A stretch of DNA of 64,000 nucleotides. Source: Lophium mytilinum (Eukaryota > Ascomycota > Dothideomycetes > Mytilinidiales > Mytilinidiaceae). Positions 22,680 to 34,385 of the stretch are shown in pieces. Under the pieces are notes generated by a model, which ran no database searches, had not been told where the DNA came from, and saw nothing but the letters and a program-made list of their open reading frames with translations. The DNA lies in the NCBI GenBank assembly GCA_010093605.1, contig MU004197.1, positions 124,001 to 188,000 of the forward strand, given 5' to 3'. A program made the position numbers and the translations under genes. The stretch's first letter is position 1. Every line of letters begins with the position of its first letter.

Positions 22680-23925
22680 AGCGGTCATAGTTGCGTAAGG
22701 AACCTTGGAAAGCTCTGAGATAGGGGCATCAGTGCCATTACGAGCTCGACTTATATGGCCTATGGTCGTTGAAGTATACTCCTAAAGCACTATAAGACCA
22801 TGTATTGGAGGAGTGCAGTCATCGTCTAGGCGGGTTCACGCTGCCTTCCGTGGATATTCTCAGATCTCTAGGTCTTCTACCCGAGATTCTCCTTATACGT
22901 AGCTTACTCCTTATGATGTCCCAGTGCCCAGTTTTGCTATGTAACGAAGATGCGGGTCGCAATTAAGTCTCTACAAAGACGTTCGACGTCCTTGTACCTT
23001 CTAGTATAACATTCCTCGCCATCGCAAATATCCTATTACAAAGGTTAGCAAGCTAGTACTACGGAGCGGCTGAGAGGGGCCTTGCGTACAATTATTTGGT
23101 TTGGCATAATATAATACGCCGCGTACATAGCCTACTTGCCTCCTTCGCAAGTCCATCCAAAAGTCAAATTTTTGCTACGAGGCCTTCAACAGTAGACAGT
23201 CTTACTGCTGCGCTATATAGATAGTTCGCCGAGTAGAGAAGCAATGCATACAAAAGGTATTCCAGCTAGATTAGCGCGTCTCTATTCGCCCGATGAGGCT
23301 TACATTCAAAAGCTATAATACTAGACTGATAATATAATGTCTTAGAGTCTAGCGTCTTAACTTCAATATTATATTCAGAAAATGCCACAACTAAATCCAC
23401 TTATAGTATAGGTTTTTGTACACGCTTTATTACTACTAAAGCTGCTACAGCCTTTTAAGTAGTTTAGCTCTATCTATGTATAAGTTAGATTTATTTTAAA
23501 AATAGTATATTCGGCCACGTACACTAAATACATCTCTAGTATTTCCCTAGGGTAGTAAACCAGCCCTGCTATTCACAGCACCTTGCGGTGCACCTGCACC
23601 TAAGCATTTTAATTAGCCGCCTCTTTCTCCCTTACTATCGTTTGCTAAACAATTTCTATTATAGTAATTTAGTAATTATTTCCTATTCTTATCACAAGGC
23701 TAAAGATTAGGGTCTAACGCATCTCGATACAGTATAGATCCAGTAAACTATATATTAAGCTATAAAATATATCTATTAGCTATAAGCTATTAGCATCTTA
23801 TTACCGGAGCACTTGCATTTAAGTCTTTCTCCGGCTGCCTATAGTATTTACGTCTTTTAGACAGACTGGCAAGTGAATTTAGTACAGTAGATGGCAGGTC
23901 CCGGCTTTAGTATAGTCCCCTTAGG
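22680..23925. other. AT-rich degenerate tract without open frames
   Basis: Markedly richer in A, T and TA steps than its surroundings, and no frame of 60 codons exists here. This is what a fungal repeat decayed by repeat-induced point mutation usually looks like. No family can be named from what remains. It borders the hAT-type element, which seems to have landed in it or at its edge. Confidence 0.5.
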
Positions 23926-23933
23926 TTTATTAG

Positions 23934-24627
23934 GGGCACGAGTATTTCCACACCCTCCTATCGTATATTAACACCCCCCAACTTTGGTAGATGCACACCC
24001 CTATCATCTAATCTTTCAATTAGCTAGAACGGCTCGGACTTTTATTCGGAGCTCCAGTGGCCGGCCGCCTGGCTCAAAGGAGGGCATTACAGAACAGCAG
24101 CAGCACCACGGAAGGCAGTATAGCGGCCTGAGAGCGCCCATCCTGAGCCTCAGCCTCAGCCTCAGCTTGCTCCTCAGCCTTAGGCGGCGCCAGCGCGGCT
24201 TCCTTATAAGGAGCTCCAACGTCAGATAGCATTATGCGAGGAGGATAGCTAGTGGGGTGCAGCGGCGATGTAGGGGGGGCCAGGTTTAATGCAGAGAGGC
24301 CGTAATAAGGTGAGGATTTAACTGTTTTAGCATGCTTATAGGCACGTAGGCACGTAGGTAGCAATATAACGGCCTATATACACTGTAGGAAACGGGAAGT
24401 ATGTATAGTAAAACGGGTATGCTGCATAGCCTGGCCATAACTACAGCCTCATGTACGGCCTCATGTACGGCCTCAATAGGCTGCTGGAAACGGTAAGAAT
24501 GCGCGATGAAATGGCCGTGATCCGAGCCCTCCGGACCAATCAGAAGATCAGACGGGAGGAGGGTGTGCATCTACCAATATCGGGGGGTGTTAGTATACGA
24601 TAGGAGGGTGTGGAAATACTCGTGCCC
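23934..24627. mobile_element. Non-autonomous hAT-type DNA transposon (694 bp)
   Basis: The ends are inverted copies: 23934-24000 matches the reverse complement of 24561-24627 at 63 of 67 positions, beginning GGGCACGAGTATTTCCACAC. The element is flanked by a perfect 8-bp direct repeat TTTATTAG (23926-23933 and 24628-24635). An 8-bp target duplication is the hAT superfamily hallmark. The interior has no transposase, only small repeats such as CAGCCT units near 24151 and a doubled CCTCATGTACGG near 24450. The exact target duplication suggests a fairly recent insertion. Mobilisation would need a transposase from elsewhere. Confidence 0.85.
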
Positions 24628-24635
24628 TTTATTAG

Positions 24636-25079
24636 AGCTGGAGATGAACGTATTAGAAAATGCTTAATCTTCGTCTCGTCTTTGTTTTTGGTCTCTTTCT
24701 TAGGCCTTACCAGCTCGCCTATCTTCTTGTTGCTAGAGATGAGCAGTCCCTTAACTCTTTCTACTGGTTGCTGTCCCTCTCCAACTGGCAGCGTCCCTTT
24801 TCTGAACATTTCTCGTGTAACAATGGTCATGGTGACTAGCGCTGGGGACTCGGGAGAGGTCGACGCCGGATGTGTGTAGGTGATGTGAGGTGTTTAGAGT
24901 AGGGAGGAGCACGCATATATAATAACAGTGGTATACTATTGCCTGATTATAATTAGAACAAGCATTCCCCTCCAACTCTAGTCAGTCGCCCTGAGATGGT
25001 TGCGCACCCGCGACACGTATACCTAGCACCGCGTCACTATCGCTCTATGTGAAACGTTTCTGGAGCTTATCGAGAACCA
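24636..25079. other. Unassigned gap beside the hAT-type element
   Basis: A minus-strand frame of about 65 codons (24830-24636) runs up to the hAT target site and has Lys-rich KKETKNKDETKIK. No domain is recognisable. A TATATATGCG-like stretch lies upstream on that strand near 24915. It could be the edge of a decayed mobile element, but no ends or diagnostic motif support a family. Confidence 0.25.
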
Positions 25080-25600
25080 AAGGGGGAGTCGAGTTGCAAG
25101 GAATGTAAGTTAGACTGTCGCTTGGCCAAAAGGCTCCCGAGGAATCAGGGTATCCTCTACAGTCGTACGATTAGGTAGGATTCAAGCTAAGCAGTATGAT
25201 TCGGAGAGCCCAGAATTTTGAGGACCTAAGGCGGAGTCTAGTTCCAAGCAGGTAAAACTCAAGGCAAATAGATTTGAATCCGGTTGCCTAGACTTTTAAT
25301 AACATAATGCCAAGTTGAGTTCCAAGTCGTTTATTCTAGACTGCCTTTTGACTAAACGGCTACCACGTAGTCAGGCCACCCGTGACAGTATTGTGGAGTG
25401 AGCAAAATACAAGCCAAGCAGTGTCGAGTTCGCGTGCCCAGACTTTCGAGAACCCGAGGCGTAATCACTTTTCAAGCAGTGTACATCAGACTACCTCTTA
25501 ACTAGCTGGGTACCAAATAGCCAGGCCACCCTTTACAGTAGTGTCGAGTGAGCAAGACTGGAGCTAAGCAGTGATGAATTCGTATGCCTAGGCTTATATC
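25080..25600 (+). repeat. Three degenerate copies of the dispersed repeat
   Basis: TTAGACTGTCGCTTGGCC (25110), CTAGACTGCCTTTTGAC (25336) and ATCAGACTACCTCTTAAC (25485) each start a unit. Each is followed by a (G/C)CCACCC-type stretch, a (T/G)ACAGTA(T/G)TGT core and a GCTAAGCAGT- or GCCAAGCAGT-type tail. Spacings are about 226 and 150 bp, so the array is less regular than the one at 3-4 kb. Confidence 0.65.
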
Positions 25601-25835
25601 GTGGTATGGGTGAAGCATATTGTATCAATAGAAGCATCACATGAGCTCACTCGCTCACTCAAATCATGCAATTATGAAGTTTCTGTAGTTTTCATCTAAT
25701 CAAATCTTTTCACAAAAGGCCCGGAGACCCATTTATCTACCCCCAGAGCCTCAATGCTCTGACTTCACGCAAGAATGCAAGTGCATAAGGCCGTTCAATC
25801 CTCTACCGAACACATATCCCAGCCCCTGAAAACCT

Positions 25836-26062
25836 GGAGGTTAAAGACACAACCCCATGTCATCTAGCCAGAGCGTCCGGAACTACAGGACGCCTACATC
25901 TTCAAGGGGGGAGCGCAAGCCTGCGTTCAAACCACCCTTGAAGAGTCAAGACGCCCTGTTTCCTCTTCTTTGAACGTGTGGCGCATCTGCGCCTCAAACG
26001 ACTCAAAGAGGAGGAGGAGTTTGCCGGACTGTTGGCAGGCCTTGGCTATAAATATTGGTGTT
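25836..26062. other. Class B conserved hairpin element, 3' flank of P5
   Basis: Opener CATCTAGCCAGAGCGTCCGG at 25861-25880. Hairpin CGCAAGCCTGCG at 25914-25925 is followed by TTCAAACC, and a second perfect hairpin GGCGCATCTGCGCC lies at 25980-25993. A T/G-rich tract (26086-26185) lies between it and the P5 stop, as behind P3 and P8. Confidence 0.6.
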
Positions 26063-26241
26063 CGTTGACTTTCCAGATTCCTTTTTACTATTTTTTGTGT
26101 CGTTTTTGCTGTTTTTTTTGTTTTTGTTGTTTTGCTGGGTTTTTCGGTTGTTTCTGGGTTTGTTTTTGTCGTTTCGAGGCCTTCATCCCCCCTTCCTTCG
26201 GCTTACAGCACCGAACACTCGTAGGCAAACCATCCTCGCTC

Positions 26242-29200
26242 TCAAAGCCCCGTCTCCTCGTCTGGAGTCTCACGCGACCTACCCCCGATCTTACGCTTGC
26301 GCGTCTGCTCCACAACCACATAGTTGGAGTCGAGAAAGCTTGGGTCGACTGCCTCCTCCCTCCGCCTCTCCACCTGGAAGGACGCAAATTCCGCAGACTT
26401 ATCCGCTAGCTCACGCGACTCAACCCCGATCTTGCGCTTGCGTGTCCCCTCGACGACCACGCAGTTGAAATCGAGAAAGTGTTGGTCGACTTCCTCGCCC
26501 CTCCGCCTCTCCCCCTGCAAGGACGCGAACTCGTGAAACTCCTTCACTAAGTCACGTTTCTTTAACACGAATTTGGTATGCCACTCCCACGGGACAGTGA
26601 ACTCTTGGGTTGACATCACCTGGTCGTAAAACCCGGTATCGTAGATACGTCTGAAAAGGTACTCGTGTTTGAAGAAGCGCCACACGATCTCCTCACGGTC
26701 CAAAACGTACAGACTCAGCTCGTCTTCGGTGAGAAGAGGGGCCCCTTCGTGCGGATATTGTTGGTTTTGCGCTTGTAGATGCATGTACAACCTGGCAATC
26801 CAGTATTTGCGCATCTCGTCCTGTCGACTCTTCTTGTCGTCTAGGCATTCGCCGACTTGAAGGTGGTCTACGTTGAGGCCAACAGGGCGAAGTTTGGCAA
26901 GCTCCTCAGAGTCTTTGCGCTCCTGCTCCTTGGCCTTCTCAGCCTCTGCGGCAAGGCGAGCTTCCTGTTGCTCGCGTACCTCGGCGTTCAAGCGCTGTTG
27001 CTGCTCCCCCTGTATGTAGGCCTGTCCACGGAGCAACTGAGAGATGATCTCCCGATTATAGTCGTTCTCTGTCTCTTTCTCCGAGCGTTGGTAGCTACCA
27101 ATGACTTTCACAGCTTCTCCCTCATGAAACTTCGCACATTTAACCAATTTGTCCTCTGAGAACATTGGGCTGCCGTCAAACACCTGCGCCGAATTTGTCT
27201 GGGAGAACGCTCGGTAAATTTCAAGTAAACCCTGCGCGCGAAGAGGCAACTGGTCGCAGTGGAGCCGCCAGATACGCTCATATGAGGGAAAAAGGCGGTA
27301 TACGCCTTCTTCTCCGATACGATTTGGTCGAAGCTGAGCTGGGATAGGGATATCGTTGCCGCTTTCCTGAGCATCCCCAGTTGCCTCCATTTCGATGTTC
27401 TTATCACTATTGGGTTCTTGGAGACTTGTCGCGGCTGGGGTGGCAATGGGTTCGGTCTTGCGCCGAGGCACTTCTTCCTCCATATCCACATCTACCCCGG
27501 AATTTCCACCGGGGTATGCTTGGCGAGTAGCTTTGCGAGTAGGTGGTGCGTAATCCGGAAGCCTCTCAGTCCACTTTACCACGTTGCCGAGCGTGAATTT
27601 CCAAATCGCGGGGTTCGACTCGGCTTTCTTCAACTGCGTAAGCTGTCCTTTGGTTTTGCGATAATAGACCTCGAGGATCTCGCCACCGGCAACACAGTTG
27701 ATTTCAGTAGCGCGAGCCAAAGCAACCACCTGCTCTGCGGAAAGATCTGCTCTATTGGCAGTAGCAGTCCTTGAGAAAGCTTTGAAGATCTTATCGAGTT
27801 CTTGGCGCCGGTCGTGAACAAAGTGCTTGTTCAGATCAAGGTTCGCAAGGACAAGCTGCGGATGGGCGGGGACCCAGGGAGTTGTCGGAGCTGCGAGGGG
27901 TTCAGCGAGTCGAGGAAGTACACACTGAGGGATTTTACGTGGGGTCTGTGCCGGTTGAGGTGGTAGAATCTGAGCAATTGCAGGCTCCTGTGAGATTGAT
28001 GTCCCTACGACGGCTTGCGATTGACTCAAGCTGGACCCTCCATCTGTATCTGCTTCTCCCATATCTTCATCGTCACGCTCCTCGGCGTCGTCCATGCTAG
28101 CCTCGACGTACTGGTCGTTTGTTTCACGAGCGGACGAATCATGGAGACGATTCGAGCCTGATTCAGAAGCCGACGTTGGTGGCGCACGCACAAAAAGTGC
28201 CTGCCATTGCGTCTCGTTCGCAAAGGAAACCTGAGAAGTTGTAGAAGAAGTGCTCGAACCTCGAGTGAGCGTTGCACTTGAAGATCCCCCACTAGTCGCT
28301 AAAGATGGATCATCTGTAGGAACATCATCTATTTCCATCTCTGAACTTGACGTATCCGCAGCACCGTTCGATGGCTGAGGCTGCGTGGAAGGTAGATTAA
28401 GTAACGCAGCGTCAAATGGCGGCAATGAAGCCTGAAGAGGCGGAGACGTGAAAGAAGTTGTAGATGGCCCTGTGGGGTCTGCAGTAGCAGATGCCTGCCC
28501 TGGTTGTGTTGGGGGACCCGCGTTGGGCAAGCGGTTGTTGCTCATGGTCACCTCTTCACCATCTTCCTCAGAGTCTGAAACGTGGTCCAATTCCATTCCC
28601 TCATTCTCAGCGTCGTCCATTGACGCTGATTTCTGGGCAGTCAAGATCAGACCTTTTTGAGTGGGGTTCGCGACATTCTCTGAGCTGTTTCGGGCAGTTC
28701 CAGATCCCGTGGCCTCTAGTTCATTAGGGGGTCGAGAGTCAGCCGAATTGGAAGCTGGCGCAGGAGCACCGAACAGCGTGGCAGACCCTGAAGGAGTAAC
28801 AGTGCCATTGGTATTAGATGCGTTTGACAACGTCCCGCTGGAAGCTTCAAAATTTGCCGCGGCATTTGAAGCACTTGCTGAGACTTTGCGTGTGGCCGGG
28901 TCCTCCTGAGCATGCGTTCGTGAAGCATCAGCGACAGGTGAATCGTGACTGCTGATACTGGATGTAAGGGTCGACCCGCCATGATCGCAGGGCTCATCCT
29001 TATTGGCAGTAGAAGTGGACTGTTGGGGCTCAGATATCGGCCCGGCTTCACATTGCGTATTGGCTAAGCCTTGATTGACTCGAGCGCGTTCTGCACCACC
29101 ATCTCTACCATCAGAATCGTCGTCAGAGTCGTCAGATTCCCCGTCATGCGGCTTCTCGTCATTCTTCTTGCAAGAACTCTTTGAGTCCTTGCGACGGGCA

Positions 29201-30881
29201 GCCTGATCCGGATCGTCCTCCTCATGGTCTTGGCCGTCCTCTGGGCTCTCTGTGGTCTCCTCGCCCGATATAAGCGCACCCTCATCGCTTGTAGTTTCGT
29301 CCTGAGCAGCACGTCTCGCGAAGAAAGTATCTGGCTCAAGATTCTCCCCATCGCTGAACAGGTCGTCAGACTCGCTCTCATTCTTGCACTCATTCTTGCT
29401 CTCATTATCGATAGAAGCATAGTCTAGACCCGGCGTGAAGACTTGGCCAAGAGACTGCTTCTCTTCGAGTTTGTCATGGATGAGTTCAGCAGTCTCGGTC
29501 GACTCTGCGTTCTGCTCCGAGTGGGACTTCGAGAGGTGGGCTTGTGTTGCAAAGGTCGGGGGAGGTGTCTCCTGCTGAGAGTCCAACACTGAATCGTCAG
29601 CGACGGTTTCAGACGGCTGAGATGAGTTGGCTTCTGTTACAGCATCGTCGACACTATCCAGAGCATTACTACCGCGGCTAGAAGTACTATCGTCGTGAGC
29701 GAAAGCAGGCTCGTCGCGGCTGGAAGATGCATCGCGGGGGTCGGACGTAGGGGCATCAGACTGGAAGGCTGGGACAAGAACGACCGTAGGGGCATCGGAA
29801 AGCTGGGGTTGGGACTCGAGCGCTGTAGTGTCGTCGAGACTTTTTGAAGTATTGATCTCGTCCTCCGGATCGACCCCCTCAACTGCGCGCATTTCGTTGT
29901 GGTCTTCTTTGGCAGGTAAATCAATGATCTCGGAGTGGTTTCCTTGATCGGCTTCATCGTTTTCGGATGTATCGCCAGCGAGGGGAACATTGGCATCTGG
30001 CCGGAAGACTTCGACGGGAGAGAAAATTTGGATATCTCGGTTTTCAAGATCGGGAGATGTTGGAGCGTACTCAGACTGGTATCCATGATCGGACTCCGTT
30101 TGCGATTGTTGTGCTTGACGAAAGGTCTCATCCTGTTCAGCAGAGCCGTAATTCTCGGTCTGCTGCGTAGACTCGGTCCCGCAGCACTTGGTGCAATGCT
30201 GAACACTGCTCGATGCCATCTCCAGAGTTCCAATGCGATCTATGATGGATTCGAGCTTAGATTTTTCGACCAAAACCGTCTGAGGATTCACTTGGGATGA
30301 AGCCCGGGACTCCTCCAGCATCGATTCAAAGAGAGCGCGACAGTCATCTCTCGTGAACGGTCGCGACTCCTTTGCGCTTGCTTTGAGACGTTTGATCTGT
30401 CTTTCGAGACGATTTATCGCAGCGTTGGTTTTCGAGCACCACATCTGCAAGGTGCGAATGGACTTATCGTCTTCAGCGAACCGGTTGAGAACGTCGACGT
30501 GGAAAAGGTGAATTTCGTCTACAAGCCACGCGAAATCTGAGTTTTCCCGCATGGATATGTTAAGCTTGCCCTCCTTGAGCTCGCGCGCGATTTGCCTCAG
30601 CTCTTGGTAGCCCCTCGAACATCTCGAGACTTTTCTGTCATCCAATTCGTCGATTCGGAGACGCAGATTCTTTGGCATCACATCGGTGGACTTTGCGGTC
30701 GTCAATGTGCTATATTGAAGTTAGATTTGTGTGAAGAATGGTGTGTATGTCGCAAACAACAGACTACACGCTATGACGGGGAAGACAAAGCACTGAGATC
30801 TTACGGCATAGCACTGTCAGTATCATGGGCGGTAGAGCCAGGCTCATCTGCAGCCGTCGCACCAGGCCCAGCGGAGTTCAT
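26242..30881 (-). CDS. P5: soluble giant-family protein with three modules
   Basis: Unrecognised. My model has exons 30881..30805 and 30709..26242, with a 95-bp intron (GTAAGA, ATCTAAC, ATATAG), giving 1514 residues. Exon 1 ends GCTATG-CC, the same layout as P1. No membrane helix is apparent. Residues about 40-190 form charged helix with a CTKCC pair at its end. Residues about 200-970 are acidic, Ser/Thr/Asp-rich and low complexity. Three modules follow near 27,830-27,560, 27,250-26,990 and 26,820-26,550; the first reads DRRQELDKIF and the second ends a long helix. The C-terminus is a tandem repeat of about 47 residues, each with E-F-A-S-(L/F)-Q, E-R-R-R and T-R-K-R-K-I-G. The basic cluster could serve as a nuclear import signal (inference). 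Divergent to P6, with 641 bp between the two starts. Confidence 0.85.
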
Positions 30882-31522
30882 GACGTGTGATGCCAGCGTT
30901 TGCTGTGCTGGCACACGCAGATTGGAGATGTTTGTGTAACTGCAAATGGAAACCGGTGGTGTGTGTGGAGGTGTGGTGGGTGGGGGAGTGATCAAGGGAG
31001 GTTGGTGGAGAAGAGAAAGTCTGTGGAGGGCGGGAGAAAGACTTTGAGCTTGTGGGCGCGTGGTGCGGCTGCCAAGACTTTGCAGTTGGTAGTGAATGGA
31101 TTGATGCCCGGAGTGTAAGCGCTTATCGATAAGAGGCTTTCCTCCGGCATGAGTGATTTATTAATGGACGAGCCTAATTATCACCCCCCTTTTTGCTACG
31201 TATCACCCCCTATCTTGCTACATAGACCTTCAGAGAGCTTCCTGCCGACTTGATGCCGCTGCTAGAGGTGCCCCAGTTGGCAGCTGGCCGGCCGGCCAAA
31301 CAGTAGTCTGAATCGCATTGTGTAGACGTAAGCGACATGTATCACGTGACTCGTCACATGCTCTCACAACTTTGGTGAAAGTGCGGCACGTCACCCGCTA
31401 CAAAAGCCCGCTTATCTCCTACGCAGTGTCTTTCATTTTCGTTCAACCACTGCTTACGGACCCACTCCCCGAACACACACCAAGCAGACTCTGTCCTTGC
31501 ATCTATCTTCAACGCTCACACG
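30882..31522. promoter_or_regulatory. Shared bidirectional promoter of P5 and P6
   Basis: The P5 side carries CTGCCAAGACTTTG (31069) with TAGTGAATGG following, about 195 bp before the P5 ATG, beside a GGAGG/GGTGG-rich run (30955-31040). The middle holds two near-identical adjacent copies of a 22-24-bp word (TATCACCCCC...TTGCTACRTA) at 31179-31200 and 31201-31224. The P6 leader near 31440-31522 is C/A-rich and free of ATG close to the start. No other gene fits here. Confidence 0.45.
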
Positions 31523-32866
31523 ATGCCACCAAAAAGCATTGGCAAAGCTGATAGTGCTGAAACTGATCTTGAAGTTAACGATGCTTTAGCAATTGGCGTG
31601 ACCTCCATCTCCCTGAAGACTGACCCTGCGTCTGAGGCGAGAGAAGTGCGCCGACGAGCTGCCCAGCTCTTTAGTAGCCGTATTCCTGCAGCTCAGGATG
31701 CTGCGTCCGTCCCCCATCTAAAAGGAACCTCCCCATCTGCACTCCCCGCCTTTGGTACGGCGACCCCAACTCCAGCGCCCCGAGCTCTAGCGTACCCTAA
31801 CCTGGTTCCTACCAAGCTTGACGGCGTTGATCACTTGACTCGCCGCCAGGAACAGCTTGAAGCCATCTATGCCGCGCTGGAGAAGGCTAATATTCGGTTC
31901 AAGAGCAACTCACCTAAGGAATATCTGATCGAGATTGCTCGGGCCAGGGAAGATATCTACACGCAGAAGCGCCCATTCCATGCACCACCAACCGCCTACA
32001 CCGAAGAGAAGTACCTTGATCTCATGGAGTACGAGATCGCAAAGAAGATCCATGGCGCGAACAAGAAGTCCTGGAACAATCTAATTGCGAAGCACTCAAA
32101 GAACCAAAATGCCGTCCCTACCTATGCGCCGCCAACGGCCGCGCAAGTCCCTCTTCCTATGCAGCTCATTCCCAGTGCTGTTCAGAGCAAGATTCCGCTT
32201 TCATTGCGCCAGAAGCATCTTGATGCGCTGTTCGAAGCCTACCAGAATGCTAACAACAAGCATCTTCGCTTTGGCCATCCGATCCTCCTCGAATCAGCAG
32301 ACCTGATCAACCTCTCCCGACAAGCTGAAGCAGCCCGTGCTATAGTTCCTACAGAGACAGACTACAGGATTGGCCTGGAGAACGACGTGAAGACGATCCG
32401 CGACTTCAAGACCCGCGACTGGTGGCGCGCCGTCGCCAAATTCCTCCGCCCGTTCCAAGTTGCCGCCCAAGCCCCCGTCCGGCCAGAGCTCCTCCCACGC
32501 GATGTTAAAGGTATCGATATGAGCACCACCCGCCAGAATCGCCTCAACGCCCTATACAACACCCTTGGTCATGTGAATGAGCGTCATATCCGACAAGGCA
32601 AACGTCTTCTCGGGGATGCAGCAGTCGTCACGATAGCCTCGATCCTAGAAAAACGATCGGTTCGTACACACAGCCGTGTTCGCACAGAGGACGAATACTT
32701 GGAAGAGATGCAGATGGCTATCGAGTCATATTGGCATTCTACTAAGTCTACCTTGTTTTCGCTCATTCGGGAATTTGAACCGACGCGGAAGGAGCTACGG
32801 AAGAGGCAGGACGAGGAGGCCGAGAAGGAGGCCGGGATAGTGTCCGAAGAAACTACGATGAACTAA
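31523..32866 (+). CDS. P6: compact protein made of three tandem helical modules
   Basis: Single exon, 447 residues; ATG 31523 has an A at -3 (ACACGATG). Residues 1-100 are a Ser/Ala/Pro-rich leader. Three modules lie at about 105-191, 225-308 and 333-420. Each begins with RRQEQLEAIY, RQKHLDALF or RQNRLNALY, has a conserved Asn in the first helix, a T-E-x-x-Y in the middle (YTEEKY, TETDY, RTEDEY), and in the first two ends with Trp (SWNNLIAKH, WWRAVAKFL); the third has TLFSLIREF there. The tail is Lys/Glu-rich. There is no membrane segment, no coiled coil and no long disordered middle, so this protein defines the module that ends nearly all the other family members. Function unknown; a helical binding domain is the likeliest reading. 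Confidence 0.9.
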   Translation: MPPKSIGKADSAETDLEVNDALAIGVTSISLKTDPASEAREVRRRAAQLFSSRIPAAQDAASVPHLKGTSPSALPAFGTATPTPAPRALAYPNLVPTKLDGVDHLTRRQEQLEAIYAALEKANIRFKSNSPKEYLIEIARAREDIYTQKRPFHAPPTAYTEEKYLDLMEYEIAKKIHGANKKSWNNLIAKHSKNQNAVPTYAPPTAAQVPLPMQLIPSAVQSKIPLSLRQKHLDALFEAYQNANNKHLRFGHPILLESADLINLSRQAEAARAIVPTETDYRIGLENDVKTIRDFKTRDWWRAVAKFLRPFQVAAQAPVRPELLPRDVKGIDMSTTRQNRLNALYNTLGHVNERHIRQGKRLLGDAAVVTIASILEKRSVRTHSRVRTEDEYLEEMQMAIESYWHSTKSTLFSLIREFEPTRKELRKRQDEEAEKEAGIVSEETTMN

Positions 32867-34385
32867 TAGGGTCGATTCAGCGACGATAGTGACGGGGAGA
32901 ATGGGAGCGGAGTGAGAAGGGGAACGAGGCCTATGATGCGCGGGGAGGAGTGGCAGTTGGCGACGTAAAGTACATGCTACGCTAACTCATGAGGAAAATA
33001 CTGCGCCTTGATTCGAGTAATATGGCGCAATCCTCATCTCTAAGCATTTGTACGGACAGCCTTACAGACGAAAAGGCTGAGTCTACCGCTGCCGCTGCGA
33101 CGGGAAATTCTGCCAGGACTCAAGAGTTGATGTCCTCGTAGCTTGTAGTGTAGACATAGACGATTAGATGAGAAACCACCATAGTAACGAGTGGTTGGAA
33201 CCAAAAATCTGATAATGCATTGAACCCAATGCTACGCCTGTGTTTCTTCAAAGTGACTGTAGCCTTGTCCCTGTATAACTCCTCCTTTTCCTTTCCGACA
33301 TATTGGCGCACAACGTGAATTTCACCTCTTGAGGTAGCCGTTCGGGTGGGGAGGCCTAGTAATGCACAGTCCAAATACAGCTAGACCTAGGGATTCATAT
33401 CCCTACGCAACCAAAGATGAAATATGCATTGTCGAGGTTCAAGTAAGGTTCTCTGCTGTTTCTCCTACCCGTATCCTTCCCGGTGTTTCTATTACTGCTT
33501 CAATAGCTAGATGGAAGTGCTCCGCTAGCATATCCAATCCCTGAAGGTCGCGTCCTTCCGGACGGGGCATGCAACTGGGACGCAAGTCACGGCGTGTGCA
33601 CTTCCTGTATATGCAAAGTGTATTGATTCTACCTAAAACAAAGGAAAGTTCTTCAGCTCATGCAGGACGCTTTTCTTGCCATATGTGATTGCTCTCACAC
33701 ATTTGAAGTGCATCGTAGATGTTATCGTAGCGTTCTCTTACCTGAAGCACTTCTTACAGTCGCATCGACCGGGCAAGACTGCTGTTCAATCGGAGTAACA
33801 TGGGTGATCTCAGCCTCAAGCAGCTAATTCCGCGCCCCACCAAGTAGTCACAGTAATAGAAAGCATAATCATAGATCCTAAAGGTCCAAAGGTCCTATAA
33901 TACAAGCCGCACCAAGACCGCCGTCATACTGTATACAGAAGTCCCAAAGCGCCAAGTCCTTATATCGAACAGCTAACTTGTCTAGCAGCACACGCTAGGG
34001 CCGCACCGCCCTCCTTCTCTGGCCCACTTCATTATAGCTAGACGCGCCTTCCTCCCCCACGATTGGCTGTGAGACTGCTTTTAGAACGTCATGAAAAGTT
34101 AGGTTTTCGAGTTTCCTCGTTTTTGAGGCAGTGTCTCAGCGGTACGCCAGATCATTGACAAGCACTTGCTGTAAGGGGAAATAGGGCGAAGAGAAAAAGG
34201 AACGAGAAGGAAAAGAAACTGCCCAAATACAGTAAATTAATAAAACGTACAGAAATAGAAAGAAACAATCATGTACACCAAACTCACTTCATCAGCCATG
34301 CACGCAGTAAATCATCATGAATAGTTTTTTCGACCTAGCATTGCTACTCCGACTAGATCAGCCCAATACCATCTTCGCGAACCTA
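32867..34385. other. Gap between the convergent ends of P6 and P7
   Basis: No gene is supported. Short frames at 33120-33374 (minus) and 33362-33544 (plus) lack recognisable domains and conserved context. I see no family repeat, tRNA or transposon end here. Confidence 0.3.

Noticed and set aside
24636-24990. Possible LTR or decayed retroelement edge beside the hAT-type element
   Set aside because: A TATA-like stretch and a GTTGGAGGGG word are suggestive, but no paired ends, primer site or protein motif could be shown.
33120-33544. Two short frames between P6 and P7
   Set aside because: Both are under 90 codons, with no recognisable sequence or conserved context.
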